Positions 6,645-14,327 of a DNA stretch of 15,052 bases are shown here, piece after piece. Location of the stretch: the NCBI GenBank assembly GCA_022360075.1, contig JAKSDN010001503.1, positions 1-15,052 on the forward strand, read 5' to 3'. This DNA comes from Kiloniellales bacterium (lineage in GTDB: Bacteria > Pseudomonadota > Alphaproteobacteria > Kiloniellales > JAKSDN01). Each line of letters begins with the position of its first letter. Positions within the stretch are counted from its first letter, which is position 1. The translations under genes were made by a program, and so were the position numbers. A model generated the notes under the pieces. The model was not told the origin of the DNA. It saw nothing but the letters and a program-made list of their open reading frames with translations, and searched no databases.

Positions 6645-7592
6645 TCAGAACGAGGCGACCAGATCGAAGTAGACCCGATAGTCGAAGATCGTGTCGTCTT
6701 TGTCGGTCACCGGCGTTTCGGCACCCACGCCGAATTGGAAGTGATCGTTCAGCCGGTAGCGGGCACCGCCACCGACGGTGACCGTGGTGCCGCGGTCGTC
6801 GCTGCCGAAGTTGATCACGTCCACGCCATCGATATCGCCGAGCGCACCCGTATTCCGGTCGCCGTGGTCGAAGGGCGTGAAGCCGTTGACCTCGATGATC
6901 GGGAACAGCCCCGGCAGGAGCTCGTAGTCGGCATGGGCCGAGTAGTGGAGGATGGAGGTGTCGTTGTCCGGGTCGAGCGCGAAGTTCGCCCCCAGGCTGC
7001 CCTGTAGACCGAACTTGCCGAAGGCGCGCGCGCCCGTGACGAAGGCATTCAGGAAGCCGGCACCGTCGCCTTGCAGCTCGATGCCGCCGGTCTCGAGGTC
7101 TTGGATCGGAATCTCGTAGCGTGCGCCGGCGGTGAGGATGGCCTCGTCCTCGGGCACCGAGATCAGCGCGTACTTGAAGCCGGCGGCGATGTTCGCAAAG
7201 CCGTCCTCGTCGGGCAGGACGCGGTCGAACTCGAAGTTGGCGTAGCCGTCCTTGGTGGCGATGAAGCCCAGCCGCTCGGTGATCGCCAGCCTGAGCTGAA
7301 GGGCGATCAGATCGGCGCTGCCCCCATCGGTCACGAAACCCTCCGGGATCTCGTGATGGAAGTAGAACGGCCGCGCCTCGGTCGTGATGTAGGGAGTCTC
7401 GTTCCAGATCGGATTGGTCAGCGGCGGCACGTAGCGGCTGTGCCGGCCTTCGCCCAATGAGCCGCGGAGATCGAGGCCGAGAAACCCGTCCTGACCCGCG
7501 CCGGCGGCCGATGGCACCGCGACGCCGGCGGCCGCTCCCAGAGCGCTCGCCAAGGCCAGGCATTTTGCACCGTAGAAGACATCTCGTAACAT
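6645..7592 (-). CDS. Exported protein, probable outer-membrane beta-barrel, function unknown
   Basis: I do not recognise the family. The 315-residue protein starts with a signal peptide (LALASALGAAAGVAVPSAAGA, about 12-32), then alternates short amphipathic strands with turns rich in Gly, Asp and Asn. Examples are GFKYALISV, LTAGARYEIPI, GLQGSLGANFAL and TVTVGGGARY. It ends in Phe (YFDLVASF), the usual C-terminal signature for BAM-assembled barrels. A conserved-looking patch PFYFHHEIPEGF lies at 75-86. Roughly 8-14 strands would fit, so it could be a small porin, channel or structural barrel. The ATG follows AAGGGA by about seven bases, and a hairpin overlaps the start. It stands alone between two hairpins. 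Export and barrel type are inferred from sequence character only. Confidence 0.72.
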   Translation of the reverse strand: MLRDVFYGAKCLALASALGAAAGVAVPSAAGAGQDGFLGLDLRGSLGEGRHSRYVPPLTNPIWNETPYITTEARPFYFHHEIPEGFVTDGGSADLIALQLRLAITERLGFIATKDGYANFEFDRVLPDEDGFANIAAGFKYALISVPEDEAILTAGARYEIPIQDLETGGIELQGDGAGFLNAFVTGARAFGKFGLQGSLGANFALDPDNDTSILHYSAHADYELLPGLFPIIEVNGFTPFDHGDRNTGALGDIDGVDVINFGSDDRGTTVTVGGGARYRLNDHFQFGVGAETPVTDKDDTIFDYRVYFDLVASF

Positions 7593-7621
7593 TTTGTTCC
7601 CTTTTCATAGAGTGTTACGAG
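7583..7621 (-). promoter_or_regulatory. Hairpin overlapping the ribosome site and start codon of the beta-barrel gene
   Basis: On the minus strand CTCGTAACA (7621-7613) pairs perfectly with TGTTACGAG (7591-7583) across 21 bases. The loop contains the Shine-Dalgarno AAGGGA, and the start codon ATG (7592-7590) enters the 3' arm. Such a structure could limit translation or protect the 5' end of the transcript. The inverted repeat is seen; the regulatory role is inferred. Confidence 0.5.
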
Positions 7622-7624
7622 GCA

Positions 7625-7666
7625 AGGCTAGCCGAATTGCTGCACTGCGGTATTGATCTAGCGCAA
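7625..7666 (-). promoter_or_regulatory. FNR/FixK-like site and weak -10 upstream of the beta-barrel gene
   Basis: Read on the minus strand, TTGCGCTAGATCAA (7666-7653) matches the FNR/Anr/FixK consensus TTGAT-N4-ATCAA at 8 of 10 defined bases. A poor -10 candidate, TAGCCT, lies at 7630-7625. If transcription begins near 7618, the site is centred about 41.5 bases upstream, the usual position for activators of this family. The start site is assumed, so the spacing agreement is only suggestive. Confidence 0.45.
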
Positions 7667-7693
7667 GGGAGCAGGTGGCGGGCGATAGGCCGA

Positions 7694-8062
7694 TCAGGGC
7701 GCGTCTTGCGAGTGCTTCGTGGCGCCGTAGGGCAGCGGGTAGGGCTTGCGCAGCCGCTCGGCGAGGAAGAGCTGGACCTCGATCTCCGGCCGGCCGCCGC
7801 GGGTGATGAGGACGGGCTCCAGGGGCGTCAGGGCCTCGAAATAGGGCTTGTAGCGATCGTGGGCCCAGCGCATCCGTCGCGCCTCGCCGATGATCAGCGC
7901 GTCCCGGCCGACGAAGTCCGCTTGGTCGTTCAGGAAGGCGAAGTGCTTGGGCTTGTCGGTGAAGACCAGGACCGGCAGGCGGCCGCGCAGGGCTTGGCCG
8001 ATCTTGCCGGCGTCGATCCAATGCCCGGCGACCACGAAGAGGTTCGGGCGCTCGAAGCGGCC
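7694..8062 (-). pseudogene. 5'-truncated remnant of a GT39/ArnT-like glycosyltransferase
   Basis: The open stretch gives about 122 residues: GRFERPNLFVVAGHWIDAG, then FAFLNDQADFVGRDALIIG, WAHDRYKPYFEALTPLEP, RGGRPEIEVQLFLA and a final PYPLPYG block. This resembles the soluble C-terminal end of GT39-type (ArnT/dolichyl-phosphate-mannose mannosyltransferase-like) membrane glycosyltransferases, which are usually above 450 residues. The catalytic, multi-helix N-terminal part is missing. In this frame a TAA (8065-8063) lies immediately before the recognisable sequence, and nothing upstream resembles the rest of the gene. It is most likely a dead remnant. A GTG at 8035 could in principle start a 113-residue protein, but no ribosome site supports this. 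The family call is from memory of the motif pattern. Confidence 0.55.
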
Positions 8063-8199
8063 TTATCGAGAAGGGCTGGTTCCTGATAGTCGCGCCTGGT
8101 GCGGCTGTCTAGCTTGAGGCGGCGCCGTTGCGCCCAGGGGGACAAAGCGGCTAGGAAGAGGTGCGCTGACGCCCCGACAACCTCAAGCCGACTTTTCTC

Positions 8200-9474
8200 G
8201 TGGACAGCAATTTCCTACGCGCCTTGGATCGCTGGATCGGCGTTCCGGCCTGTTTGCTGGTCGGCCTCTGGCTCCGGCTCACGGGCCGCTATCGCGCTCC
8301 CTCGGGCGTGCCGCGTCCGCGCCGCGTCGTCTTCATCGCGCTGGCCGAGATCGGCGCGCTGTTCGTTGCCAACAGTGCGGTCGTCCAGGCCCGCAAGCGC
8401 TTTCCCGATGCGGAGCTCTACTTTCTGACTTTCGAGGCCGGACGGCCCGCGGCGGAGATGCTCGGCTTCGAACCGAGCCGCGTTATCACGCTTCGGCCCT
8501 CGTCGCTGCCAAGCCTGGCGTGGACGATGCTCGGGGCGATCGGAGCCTGCCGGCGCGCGAAGATCGACGCCTCCGTCAACCTCGAGGTCTACGTGCGCTT
8601 CAGCACGCTGCTGGCCGCGCTATCCGGCGCCCGCTGGCGGGCGGGATTCCATGGTTTTCACGATACCGGCGCGAGCCTGGTCGGCCTCGTCACCCAACGA
8701 GCGATCTATAGCCCGCATCATCACGCAGCCGTCAGCTACATGCTGCTCGTCGAGGCGCTGGCCGAACCGCCCGATGCGGAGCCGCGCGCGAAAATCCCCG
8801 CTGAGACGCTGCCGCTTTCGCCATTGCAGCTTTCGAGCACGGCACCGTCGCGCGAGCGCATCAGGGGTATCGTCCAAGACGCCTTGCCGACGCCGGCTCC
8901 GTCTTTGGGGCGCCTCGTCATCCTCAACGCGAACGCGAGCGATCTCGTGCCGGTCCGCCGCTGGCCGCAGGCGCGCTACGTCAACCTCGCTCAGCGGCTG
9001 CTCGAACGGCCCGATGTGATCATCGTCCTGACCGGCACCGCCGCCGAGCGGCCGGGCGCGACGGCGCTGGCCGAAGCGATCGCTTCCCCGCGCGTTGCCA
9101 ACCTCGCCGGGCGCACGACGCTCCGCGAGCTGATCGATCTCTTCACCTTTGCCGACTTGATGGTGACGAACGATTCAGGGCCGGCGCATTTCGCCGGGGC
9201 GACCGAGCTCAAGACCATCGTGCTGTTCGGGCCCGAGACACCGCGCATCTTCGGACCACTCGGCCGAAACCAGGTCGCCATCTACAAGGGCCTCGGCTGC
9301 AGCCCTTGCGTTTCCGTCTATAACCGCAAGCGATCGCCCTGCGGCGACAACCGCTGCCTCACGTCGATCGGCGTCGAGCAGGTGTTCGAGGCCGCGGAGC
9401 GGCTGCTGAACGGCGAATCGCTCGAGCGCGAAGCTGTGCGACAAAGTTGTTCGCCGAGTGAGCAGGATAAATGA
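8200..9474 (+). CDS. Glycosyltransferase family 9 (heptosyltransferase-like)
   Basis: This 424-residue protein has the GT-B two-domain layout of GT9. The N-terminal domain contains RRVVFIALAEIGALFVANSA (41-60), the acceptor side. The C-terminal nucleotide-sugar domain has ILNANASDLVPVRRWP (241-256), VTNDSGPAH (322-330) and LFGPETPRIFGPL (342-354), the ADP-heptosyltransferase hallmarks. After the core, four cysteines lie close together (C367, C370, C381, C386), in CSPCVSVYNRK and CGDNRC. GT9 enzymes usually act on the cytoplasmic face in lipopolysaccharide core synthesis, but the acceptor here is unknown. The start is a GTG at 8200, the only in-frame start after a TGA at 8167-8169, and it lacks a clear ribosome site. 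Residues 11-28 are hydrophobic and could anchor it to the membrane. It begins about 140 bases past the glycosyltransferase remnant. Confidence 0.87.
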   Translation: MDSNFLRALDRWIGVPACLLVGLWLRLTGRYRAPSGVPRPRRVVFIALAEIGALFVANSAVVQARKRFPDAELYFLTFEAGRPAAEMLGFEPSRVITLRPSSLPSLAWTMLGAIGACRRAKIDASVNLEVYVRFSTLLAALSGARWRAGFHGFHDTGASLVGLVTQRAIYSPHHHAAVSYMLLVEALAEPPDAEPRAKIPAETLPLSPLQLSSTAPSRERIRGIVQDALPTPAPSLGRLVILNANASDLVPVRRWPQARYVNLAQRLLERPDVIIVLTGTAAERPGATALAEAIASPRVANLAGRTTLRELIDLFTFADLMVTNDSGPAHFAGATELKTIVLFGPETPRIFGPLGRNQVAIYKGLGCSPCVSVYNRKRSPCGDNRCLTSIGVEQVFEAAERLLNGESLEREAVRQSCSPSEQDK

Positions 9475-9518
9475 TGGGTTGCATTGGGCTCATGTATAGG
9501 TAGGAGCAAGAACCCATC
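9473..9518. terminator. Inverted repeat at the end of the GT9 gene
   Basis: GATGGGTT (9473-9480), overlapping the TGA stop, is perfectly matched by AACCCATC (9511-9518) across a 30-base loop. No T tract follows. It may be a weak terminator or mRNA end-protecting structure. Confidence 0.35.
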
Positions 9519-9756
9519 CGGCATAGCGTTAGTATGTAAAAATCGATATCGCGCAAATGCTTGTGGTTCTTGTACCAAGAAGTCACAGAACCATAACTTC
9601 GAAGCAACGCCCCTGACACGGGGGTAAATCTAAAACCCTCTCAGAGTCCGACTCGAAATGAACTCTTCGAGATCAGAGAGTTGCCACAGCTCATTTGTCA
9701 TCACCGGGAATGGCATGGGCCTTACCGGACCGGCTCCGCCCGTCTATCTAACAGGC
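9475..9756. other. AT-richer intergenic region with several small hairpins
   Basis: This 280-base gap is visibly less GC-rich than the genes on either side. It contains TTCTTG-TAC-CAAGAA (9567-9581), nested with GGTTCT (9565-9570) and AGAACC (9587-9592), CCCC-TGACAC-GGGG (9610-9623) and CTCGAA/TTCGAG around 9652-9671. No tRNA or known riboswitch shape is recognised. An in-frame extension upstream of the GT1 start exists but looks non-coding. Confidence 0.5.
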
Positions 9757-11016
9757 ATGAAGGTCCTGATCCTGACGTTCGGCTCGCGCGGCGACGTGCA
9801 GCCCTACGTGGCGCTCGGCGCGGCGCTGCGAAAGCGCGGCCACGCCGTGACGCTCGCCACCGGGCAGGGTTTCGAGGCCATGGTGGAGGGGCAGGGGCTC
9901 ACCCCCGCGCCGCTCTCCGTCGACGTGCGGGCCCTCGTCGAGTCGCCCGAGATGAAGCGGGCGCTCCGCTCCCTGTCCGGCAAGATCCGGGCCTGGCGCG
10001 ACTCGAAGCAGCTCGCCCGCCGGCTGTTGGAGGAGACCTGGAGCATCGCGCGCGAGCTCCGGCCCGATGTCATCGTCTACAACGTCAAGGCCCTCGCCGC
10101 GCCGCACATCGCCGAAGCCTTGCGCTGTATCGCGGTGCCCGCATTTCAGATACCCGCGTTCGCGCCGACCGGCGACTTCGCCAATCCGCTGCTGCCTGTT
10201 TCCAGCCTTGGGCGCGCCGTCAACCGGCTGAGCTATCGCGCGCTCGTCTGGCTGACGGTGCTGGCCACATCGGGCACGACGAACGCGTGGCGCCGGGAGC
10301 GATTGGGTCTCGCGCCGGATCGCGCTCGGAACCCTGTTGCGGGCTACCACCCGAAGGCCCGTGCCGTCGGCCGCCTGCACGGTTACAGCCGCCATATCGT
10401 GCCGAAGCCTGACGACTGGGGTGCGGAAGAACAAGTGACGGGCTATTGGTTCCTCGATCGCGGTGCCGCGTGGGAACCGCCCCGCGAACTCGCGCACTTC
10501 CTCGAGGCGGGCCCGCCACCCGTCTACGTCGGCTTCGGCAGCATGCCGGCGGAAGACGGCGGCATGCTGATGCAGACCTTCCTCGATGCCTTCGAGGCAT
10601 TCGGCGGCCGCGCCGTCCTCGCGCGGGGCTGGGGCGGGTTCGAAGGCGGCGCCCTTACGGACAAGGTTCATGTGCTCGATGCCGCACCGCACGATTGGCT
10701 GTTCCCGCGCTGCTCGGCGGTGATCCATCACGGCGGCGCCGGGACCACCCACGAGGGCTTGCGCTGGGGCCGTCCGTCCCTCGTCTGCCCGGTCTTCGGC
10801 GATCAGCCCTATTGGGGACGGCGCGTCCAAGAGCTTGGCGCCGGCCCCGCGCCGCTGCCGCAGAAGCGCCTTACGACCTCGGCCTTGGTCGAAGCACTCG
10901 GAGCCCTACAGCGCCCGGAGGTGGTGTCCCGGGCCGCTGAAATTGGCGCCGCAATCCGTGGCGAACCCGGGGCGGAAGCAGCGGCTTCGGCTATCGACTC
11001 GATAGTGGCCACCTGA
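9757..11016 (+). CDS. Glycosyltransferase family 1 (sterol glucosyltransferase / UGT-like)
   Basis: I set the start at the ATG at 9757, giving MKVLILTFGSRGDVQPY, the exact N-terminal motif with which these proteins begin. Upstream in-frame ATGs at 9658 and 9712 add residues with no family resemblance. The 419-residue GT-B protein has an acceptor domain (about 1-230) and a donor domain with PPVYVGFGSMP (254-264), the sugar-nucleotide block IHHGGAGTTHEG (323-334) and FGDQPYWGRRV (347-357). This is the signature of the UGT80 sterol 3-beta-glucosyltransferase / rhamnosyltransferase RhlB / antibiotic glycosyltransferase group. A lipid-like acceptor (hopanoid, sterol or hydroxy fatty acid) is plausible but unproven. 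The ribosome site is poor (AACAGG close to the ATG). It follows the GT9 gene on the same strand, but the 280-base gap argues against tight co-transcription. Confidence 0.87.
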   Translation: MKVLILTFGSRGDVQPYVALGAALRKRGHAVTLATGQGFEAMVEGQGLTPAPLSVDVRALVESPEMKRALRSLSGKIRAWRDSKQLARRLLEETWSIARELRPDVIVYNVKALAAPHIAEALRCIAVPAFQIPAFAPTGDFANPLLPVSSLGRAVNRLSYRALVWLTVLATSGTTNAWRRERLGLAPDRARNPVAGYHPKARAVGRLHGYSRHIVPKPDDWGAEEQVTGYWFLDRGAAWEPPRELAHFLEAGPPPVYVGFGSMPAEDGGMLMQTFLDAFEAFGGRAVLARGWGGFEGGALTDKVHVLDAAPHDWLFPRCSAVIHHGGAGTTHEGLRWGRPSLVCPVFGDQPYWGRRVQELGAGPAPLPQKRLTTSALVEALGALQRPEVVSRAAEIGAAIRGEPGAEAAASAIDSIVAT

Positions 11017-11106
11017 CGCTTCCGTACCGGCCTTCGCAGGACGCGGCCTGGCGTGCTTGGCGGAAAGAGCGTAAACCAAGCGTGTCCTCCCCGGCCGGTA
11101 TCCCCG

Positions 11107-12354
11107 ATGCAGTCTGCTCTCGCCTCCCGTTCGACGGCCGCTTTCCTGCGCCAGGAATGGCGCTTTCTGTCCTTCGGCACCTTGGTCGCCTTCTGGTCGA
11201 GCCCCGGACAGACCTATGTCATCTCCTTCTTCGGCGGCGAGATCCGCGCGGCCTTCGGGCTCACGCACGGCGACTACGGCGGACTCTACATGCTGGCCAC
11301 GCTCTGCAGCGCCGCGCTGCTGCTGCCGGCCGGCCGCCTGATCGACCGGCTGCCGCTGGCGGTCTTCACCCGCTGGGTCGTGCTCGCGCTGGCCCTGGCG
11401 ACCGCCGGCTTCTCGCTGGTGGCCGGGCCGATCACGCTGTTCCTCGGCCTCTTCGCGCTGCGCTTCACAGGTCAGGGGCTGATGAGCCACATCGCGCTCA
11501 CGGCCATGGCGCGGCGCTATCGGCGCGAGCGCGGTCGGGCGCTGGCGATCGGCGCCGCGGGCTTCTCGATCGGCGAGGCGCTGCTGCCGCCATTGGTCGT
11601 CTGGGCCATCGCCTGGATCGACTGGCGCCTGGTCTGGCTCGGCTTTGCGCTCGCCGTCACGCTCAGCCTGCTGCCGCTGCTGCCGGCCTTGCTGCGCCGC
11701 ACCGAGGCCCAGGACGGCGCCGGTCCCGCGGCGCTGGCTGAAGCCGAGGATCCGGTGCGTCACTGGACCCGGGCCGAGATGCTGCGCGATAGGCGCTTCT
11801 ACCTGCTCGTGCCGCTGATCTCGGCCCAGTCAGCCATCGTCACCGGGCTGTTCTTTCACCAGGTCCACCTGGTCGAGCTCAAGGGCTGGAGTCTGGAGTG
11901 GTGGGGCCTCTGCTTCTTCTTCTTCGCGGTCTCCGGCGTCGTCGCCAATTTGACCGCGGGACTCCTGATCGACCGCTTCAGCGGCCGCGCCCTGGCGCCG
12001 CTCGTGCTGCTGCCGCTGGCGCTCGCCCTGCTGCTGTTTGCGACTGCGAGTGCGCCGGCCCTGGCCGCGCTGATCATGATTCTGATCGGACTAAGCGCCG
12101 GCGCCACTGGCGCGGTCTACTCGGCGCTCTGGGCGGAGCTCTACGGCACGGTCCATCTGGGCGCGATCCGCTCGGTCGCGGTGGTGGTGATGGTCTTCGC
12201 CTCCTCCCTCGGCCCCTGGGCAATGGGCTTCCCGCTCGATCGCGGCGCCGACGCTTTCGGCTTGTCGCTCGCCAGCCTCGCGATGGTGATCGGTGCATCG
12301 GCCCTGGCGGCCTTCGCGCTGCGGCGGCGGGTGGTTGTGGAGACGGGTATGTGA
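11107..12354 (+). CDS. MFS transporter
   Basis: The start chosen is the ATG at 11107 (MQSALASRSTAAF), giving 415 residues, a normal MFS length; a GTG at 11053 would add 18 residues of no family character. About twelve hydrophobic segments are visible, split into two halves by a charged loop at about 199-235. After the first helix SSPGQTYVISFFGGEIRAAF is characteristic of a subgroup of proton-linked MFS permeases. The loop after helix two, AGRLIDRLPLAVFTRW, and its equivalent in the second half, GLLIDRFSGRALAPL, are the repeated MFS signature loops. The substrate is not deducible. It lies about 90 bases after the GT1 gene on the same strand and is convergent with the acyl-CoA synthetase. No clear ribosome site precedes either start. 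Confidence 0.85.
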   Translation: MQSALASRSTAAFLRQEWRFLSFGTLVAFWSSPGQTYVISFFGGEIRAAFGLTHGDYGGLYMLATLCSAALLLPAGRLIDRLPLAVFTRWVVLALALATAGFSLVAGPITLFLGLFALRFTGQGLMSHIALTAMARRYRRERGRALAIGAAGFSIGEALLPPLVVWAIAWIDWRLVWLGFALAVTLSLLPLLPALLRRTEAQDGAGPAALAEAEDPVRHWTRAEMLRDRRFYLLVPLISAQSAIVTGLFFHQVHLVELKGWSLEWWGLCFFFFAVSGVVANLTAGLLIDRFSGRALAPLVLLPLALALLLFATASAPALAALIMILIGLSAGATGAVYSALWAELYGTVHLGAIRSVAVVVMVFASSLGPWAMGFPLDRGADAFGLSLASLAMVIGASALAAFALRRRVVVETGM

Positions 12355-12408
12355 AGGATGCGCGCCCTTCCCATGCCCTCTCATCGCCCTCGTTCCACTT
12401 CCTCTCAA

Positions 12409-12527
12409 CTGTCACCCTCGGGCTTGACCCGAGGGTCCATGGTCCTCGCGGACCGGGACCGTTGCCTTTCGCGAAAGGTCCTTGCGGGCGGATGAATGGA
12501 TGCTCGGGTCAAGCCCGAGCATGACAG
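12409..12527. repeat. Large palindromic element between convergent genes, possible terminator
   Basis: The left arm CTGTCACCCTCGGGCTTGAC is mirrored by the right arm GTCAAGCCCGAGCATGACAG with few mismatches, about 119 bases end to end. Each arm is itself a hairpin: CCCTCGGG-CTTGA-CCCGAGGG (12415-12435) and TGCTCGGG-TCAAG-CCCGAGCA (12501-12521). Between them are GGTCC-TCGC-GGACC (12441-12454) and the 14-base palindrome CCTTTCGCGAAAGG (12465-12478). Six T residues follow at 12528-12533, so the right hairpin could terminate the MFS transcript. The CTCGGGCTTGACCCGAG core is of a kind I associate with dispersed alphaproteobacterial repeats. The rest of the 12355-12580 gap shows nothing. Confidence 0.7.
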
Positions 12528-12580
12528 TTTTTTAGGGTTTTGACTGAGTTGCTGTGGCCGGACGGACGCCGAATGCCCAC

Positions 12581-14212
12581 TCATTCACCACATTCGGCCG
12601 CATGCAGCGCCCGCAGCTCCCGCCGCATGATCTTGCCCGTCGTCGTCATCGGCAGCGAGTCCACGAAGGCGACCTCGCGCGGGTATTCGTGGGCGGCGAG
12701 GCGGGTCTTCACGAAGGTCTGGATCTCGGCGGCCAGGGTTGCGTCGCCGCTGTGGCCCTCGTTCAGCACGACGAAGGCCTTGACCCGCTCGGTGCGCTCG
12801 GGGTCGGGCACGCCGACGGCAGCCGCCATGGCGACGGCCGGGTGCTTGATCAGGCAGTCCTCGATCTCGCCGGGGCCGATGCGGTAGCCGGCCGAGGTGA
12901 TGACGTCGTCGTCGCGGCCGACGAAATGCAGATAGCCCTCGCTGTCCATCTTGGCGGTGTCGCCGGTCATCAGCCAATCGCCCGCGAACTTGGCCTCGGT
13001 CGCGGCCGGGTTGTTCCAGTAGCCGAGGAACATCACCGGGTCGGGCGCCTTGATCGCGACCTGGCCGATGTCATAGGCGGCGAGCGGCTGACCGGCCGGG
13101 TCGACGACCGCGACCTCGTGGCCGGGCACCGGCCGGCCCATGGCGCCGGGCTTGACCGGCATGATGCCGGCGCAGTTGCCGACCACCAGGTTGCACTCGG
13201 TCTGGCCGTAGAACTCGTTGATCGTCAGGCCGAAAGTCTCGCGGCCCCAGGCCAGCAGCGACTCGCCGAGCGTCTCGCCGCCGCTGGCCAGCGAGCGCAG
13301 CGCGTAGTTCCAGCGCGCCGCGGGGCGCTCGACCTTGCGCATCATCTTGAGCGCGGTCGGCGGCATGAAGGCGTTGCGCACGCCGACGTCGGCCACCAGC
13401 CGGAAGGCCTCTTCCGGGTCGAACTTGGCCATGCGGCAGGCCAGCACCGGCACGCCGTGGTGCAGGGAGGGTAGCAGCACGTCGAGCAGGCCGCCGATCC
13501 AGGCCCAGTCGGCCGGGGTCCAGAACAGATCGCCCTCTTGCGGGAAGAGCTCCTGCGGCATCTCGACGCCGGGCAGGTGGCCGAGCAGCACCCGGTGACC
13601 GTGCAGCGCGCCCTTGGGCGGCCCGGTCGTGCCCGAGGTGTAGATGATCAGTGCCGGATCGTCGGCCGCGGTGTTGCGCGGCGTAAAGGTGTCGCTCGCC
13701 TTGCCCGTTTCGGCGTGAAAGCCGAGCGCCCCGTCGCCCTGCCCGTCGACCGAAAGCACGAGCGAGAGGTCGGGCAGCGCGTCGCGGATCTCCGACAGCT
13801 TGGCGAGGCCGCCGCCGTCGGTCACCAGCGCCTTGGCGCCGGAGTCGCCGAGCCGGAAGTACAGGGCTTCCGGTCCGAAGAGCGCGAAGAGCGGCACGGC
13901 GATGGCGCCCAGCTTGTAGATGGCAATGTGCGCGATCGCCGTTTCCGGCGCCTGGGGCAGCAACACGCCGACCCGGTCGCCGGGCCCGACGCCCTTGGCC
14001 GCCAGCACGTTGGCCAGCCGGTTGGACAGCCGCTTGAGATCGAGGAAGGAGTAGCGCGTCTCGCCGCCGTCGGCCTGGCGATAGATCAGCGCCAGGCGGT
14101 CGCCGCCGTCCGCCCACTTGTCGCAAACATCGACGCCGATGTTGTAGCGCGCCGGCACTTGCCAGCGAAAGCGGGCGCGCAGATCCTCGTAACTCGAGGC
14201 AGAGGGCAGCAT
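12581..14212 (-). CDS. Acyl-CoA synthetase (AMP-binding, medium-chain ACSM/acetate-CoA ligase-like)
   Basis: This 543-residue adenylate-forming enzyme activates a carboxylic acid to its acyl-AMP and then acyl-CoA. Motifs lie in order: P-loop YTSGTTGPPKG (191-201), WTPADWAWIGG (231-241), SGGETLGE (310-317), NEFYGQTECN (332-341), LMTGD (414-418), GRDDDVITSAGYRIGPGEIE (432-451) and the catalytic lysine in TTTGKIMRRELR (Lys527). The WTPADWAWIGG block and GQTE motif point to the acetyl/medium-chain (Acs/ACSM) branch, not the long-chain FadD branch. All key residues are present. It has no pathway partners here, so it may serve general carboxylate or fatty acid uptake. The ATG has a modest GGTGGA ribosome site. 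It is convergent with the upstream MFS gene; whether that transporter supplies its substrate is guesswork. Confidence 0.92.
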   Translation of the reverse strand: MLPSASSYEDLRARFRWQVPARYNIGVDVCDKWADGGDRLALIYRQADGGETRYSFLDLKRLSNRLANVLAAKGVGPGDRVGVLLPQAPETAIAHIAIYKLGAIAVPLFALFGPEALYFRLGDSGAKALVTDGGGLAKLSEIRDALPDLSLVLSVDGQGDGALGFHAETGKASDTFTPRNTAADDPALIIYTSGTTGPPKGALHGHRVLLGHLPGVEMPQELFPQEGDLFWTPADWAWIGGLLDVLLPSLHHGVPVLACRMAKFDPEEAFRLVADVGVRNAFMPPTALKMMRKVERPAARWNYALRSLASGGETLGESLLAWGRETFGLTINEFYGQTECNLVVGNCAGIMPVKPGAMGRPVPGHEVAVVDPAGQPLAAYDIGQVAIKAPDPVMFLGYWNNPAATEAKFAGDWLMTGDTAKMDSEGYLHFVGRDDDVITSAGYRIGPGEIEDCLIKHPAVAMAAAVGVPDPERTERVKAFVVLNEGHSGDATLAAEIQTFVKTRLAAHEYPREVAFVDSLPMTTTGKIMRRELRALHAAECGE

Positions 14213-14327
14213 GGTCGTTCCACCGTGGCTCGTTGCGGAAGCCGTCGGTTTCGGAACACCCCTAGACCAGCCCCCTTAGGCCGGGAACGATAGCACGCCC
14301 GGGCGAGGCCTGACGAGATCGGCTAGG

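Noticed and set aside
6523..7608. A 361-residue frame overlapping the beta-barrel gene on the same strand
   Set aside because: It is Arg/Pro-rich and low in complexity, while the other frame has a signal peptide, barrel-like strands and a ribosome site.
9658..9756. N-terminal extension of the GT1 protein from an upstream ATG
   Set aside because: The extra 33 residues resemble nothing in the family, and MKVLILTFGSRGDVQPY is the usual beginning.
9748..10830. Long antisense frame across the GT1 gene
   Set aside because: No recognisable domain or ribosome site, and composition typical of an antisense frame in GC-rich DNA.
13071..14126. A 351-residue frame inside the acyl-CoA synthetase gene
   Set aside because: It is an Arg/Ala/Gly-rich shadow; the synthetase frame carries all adenylation motifs in order.
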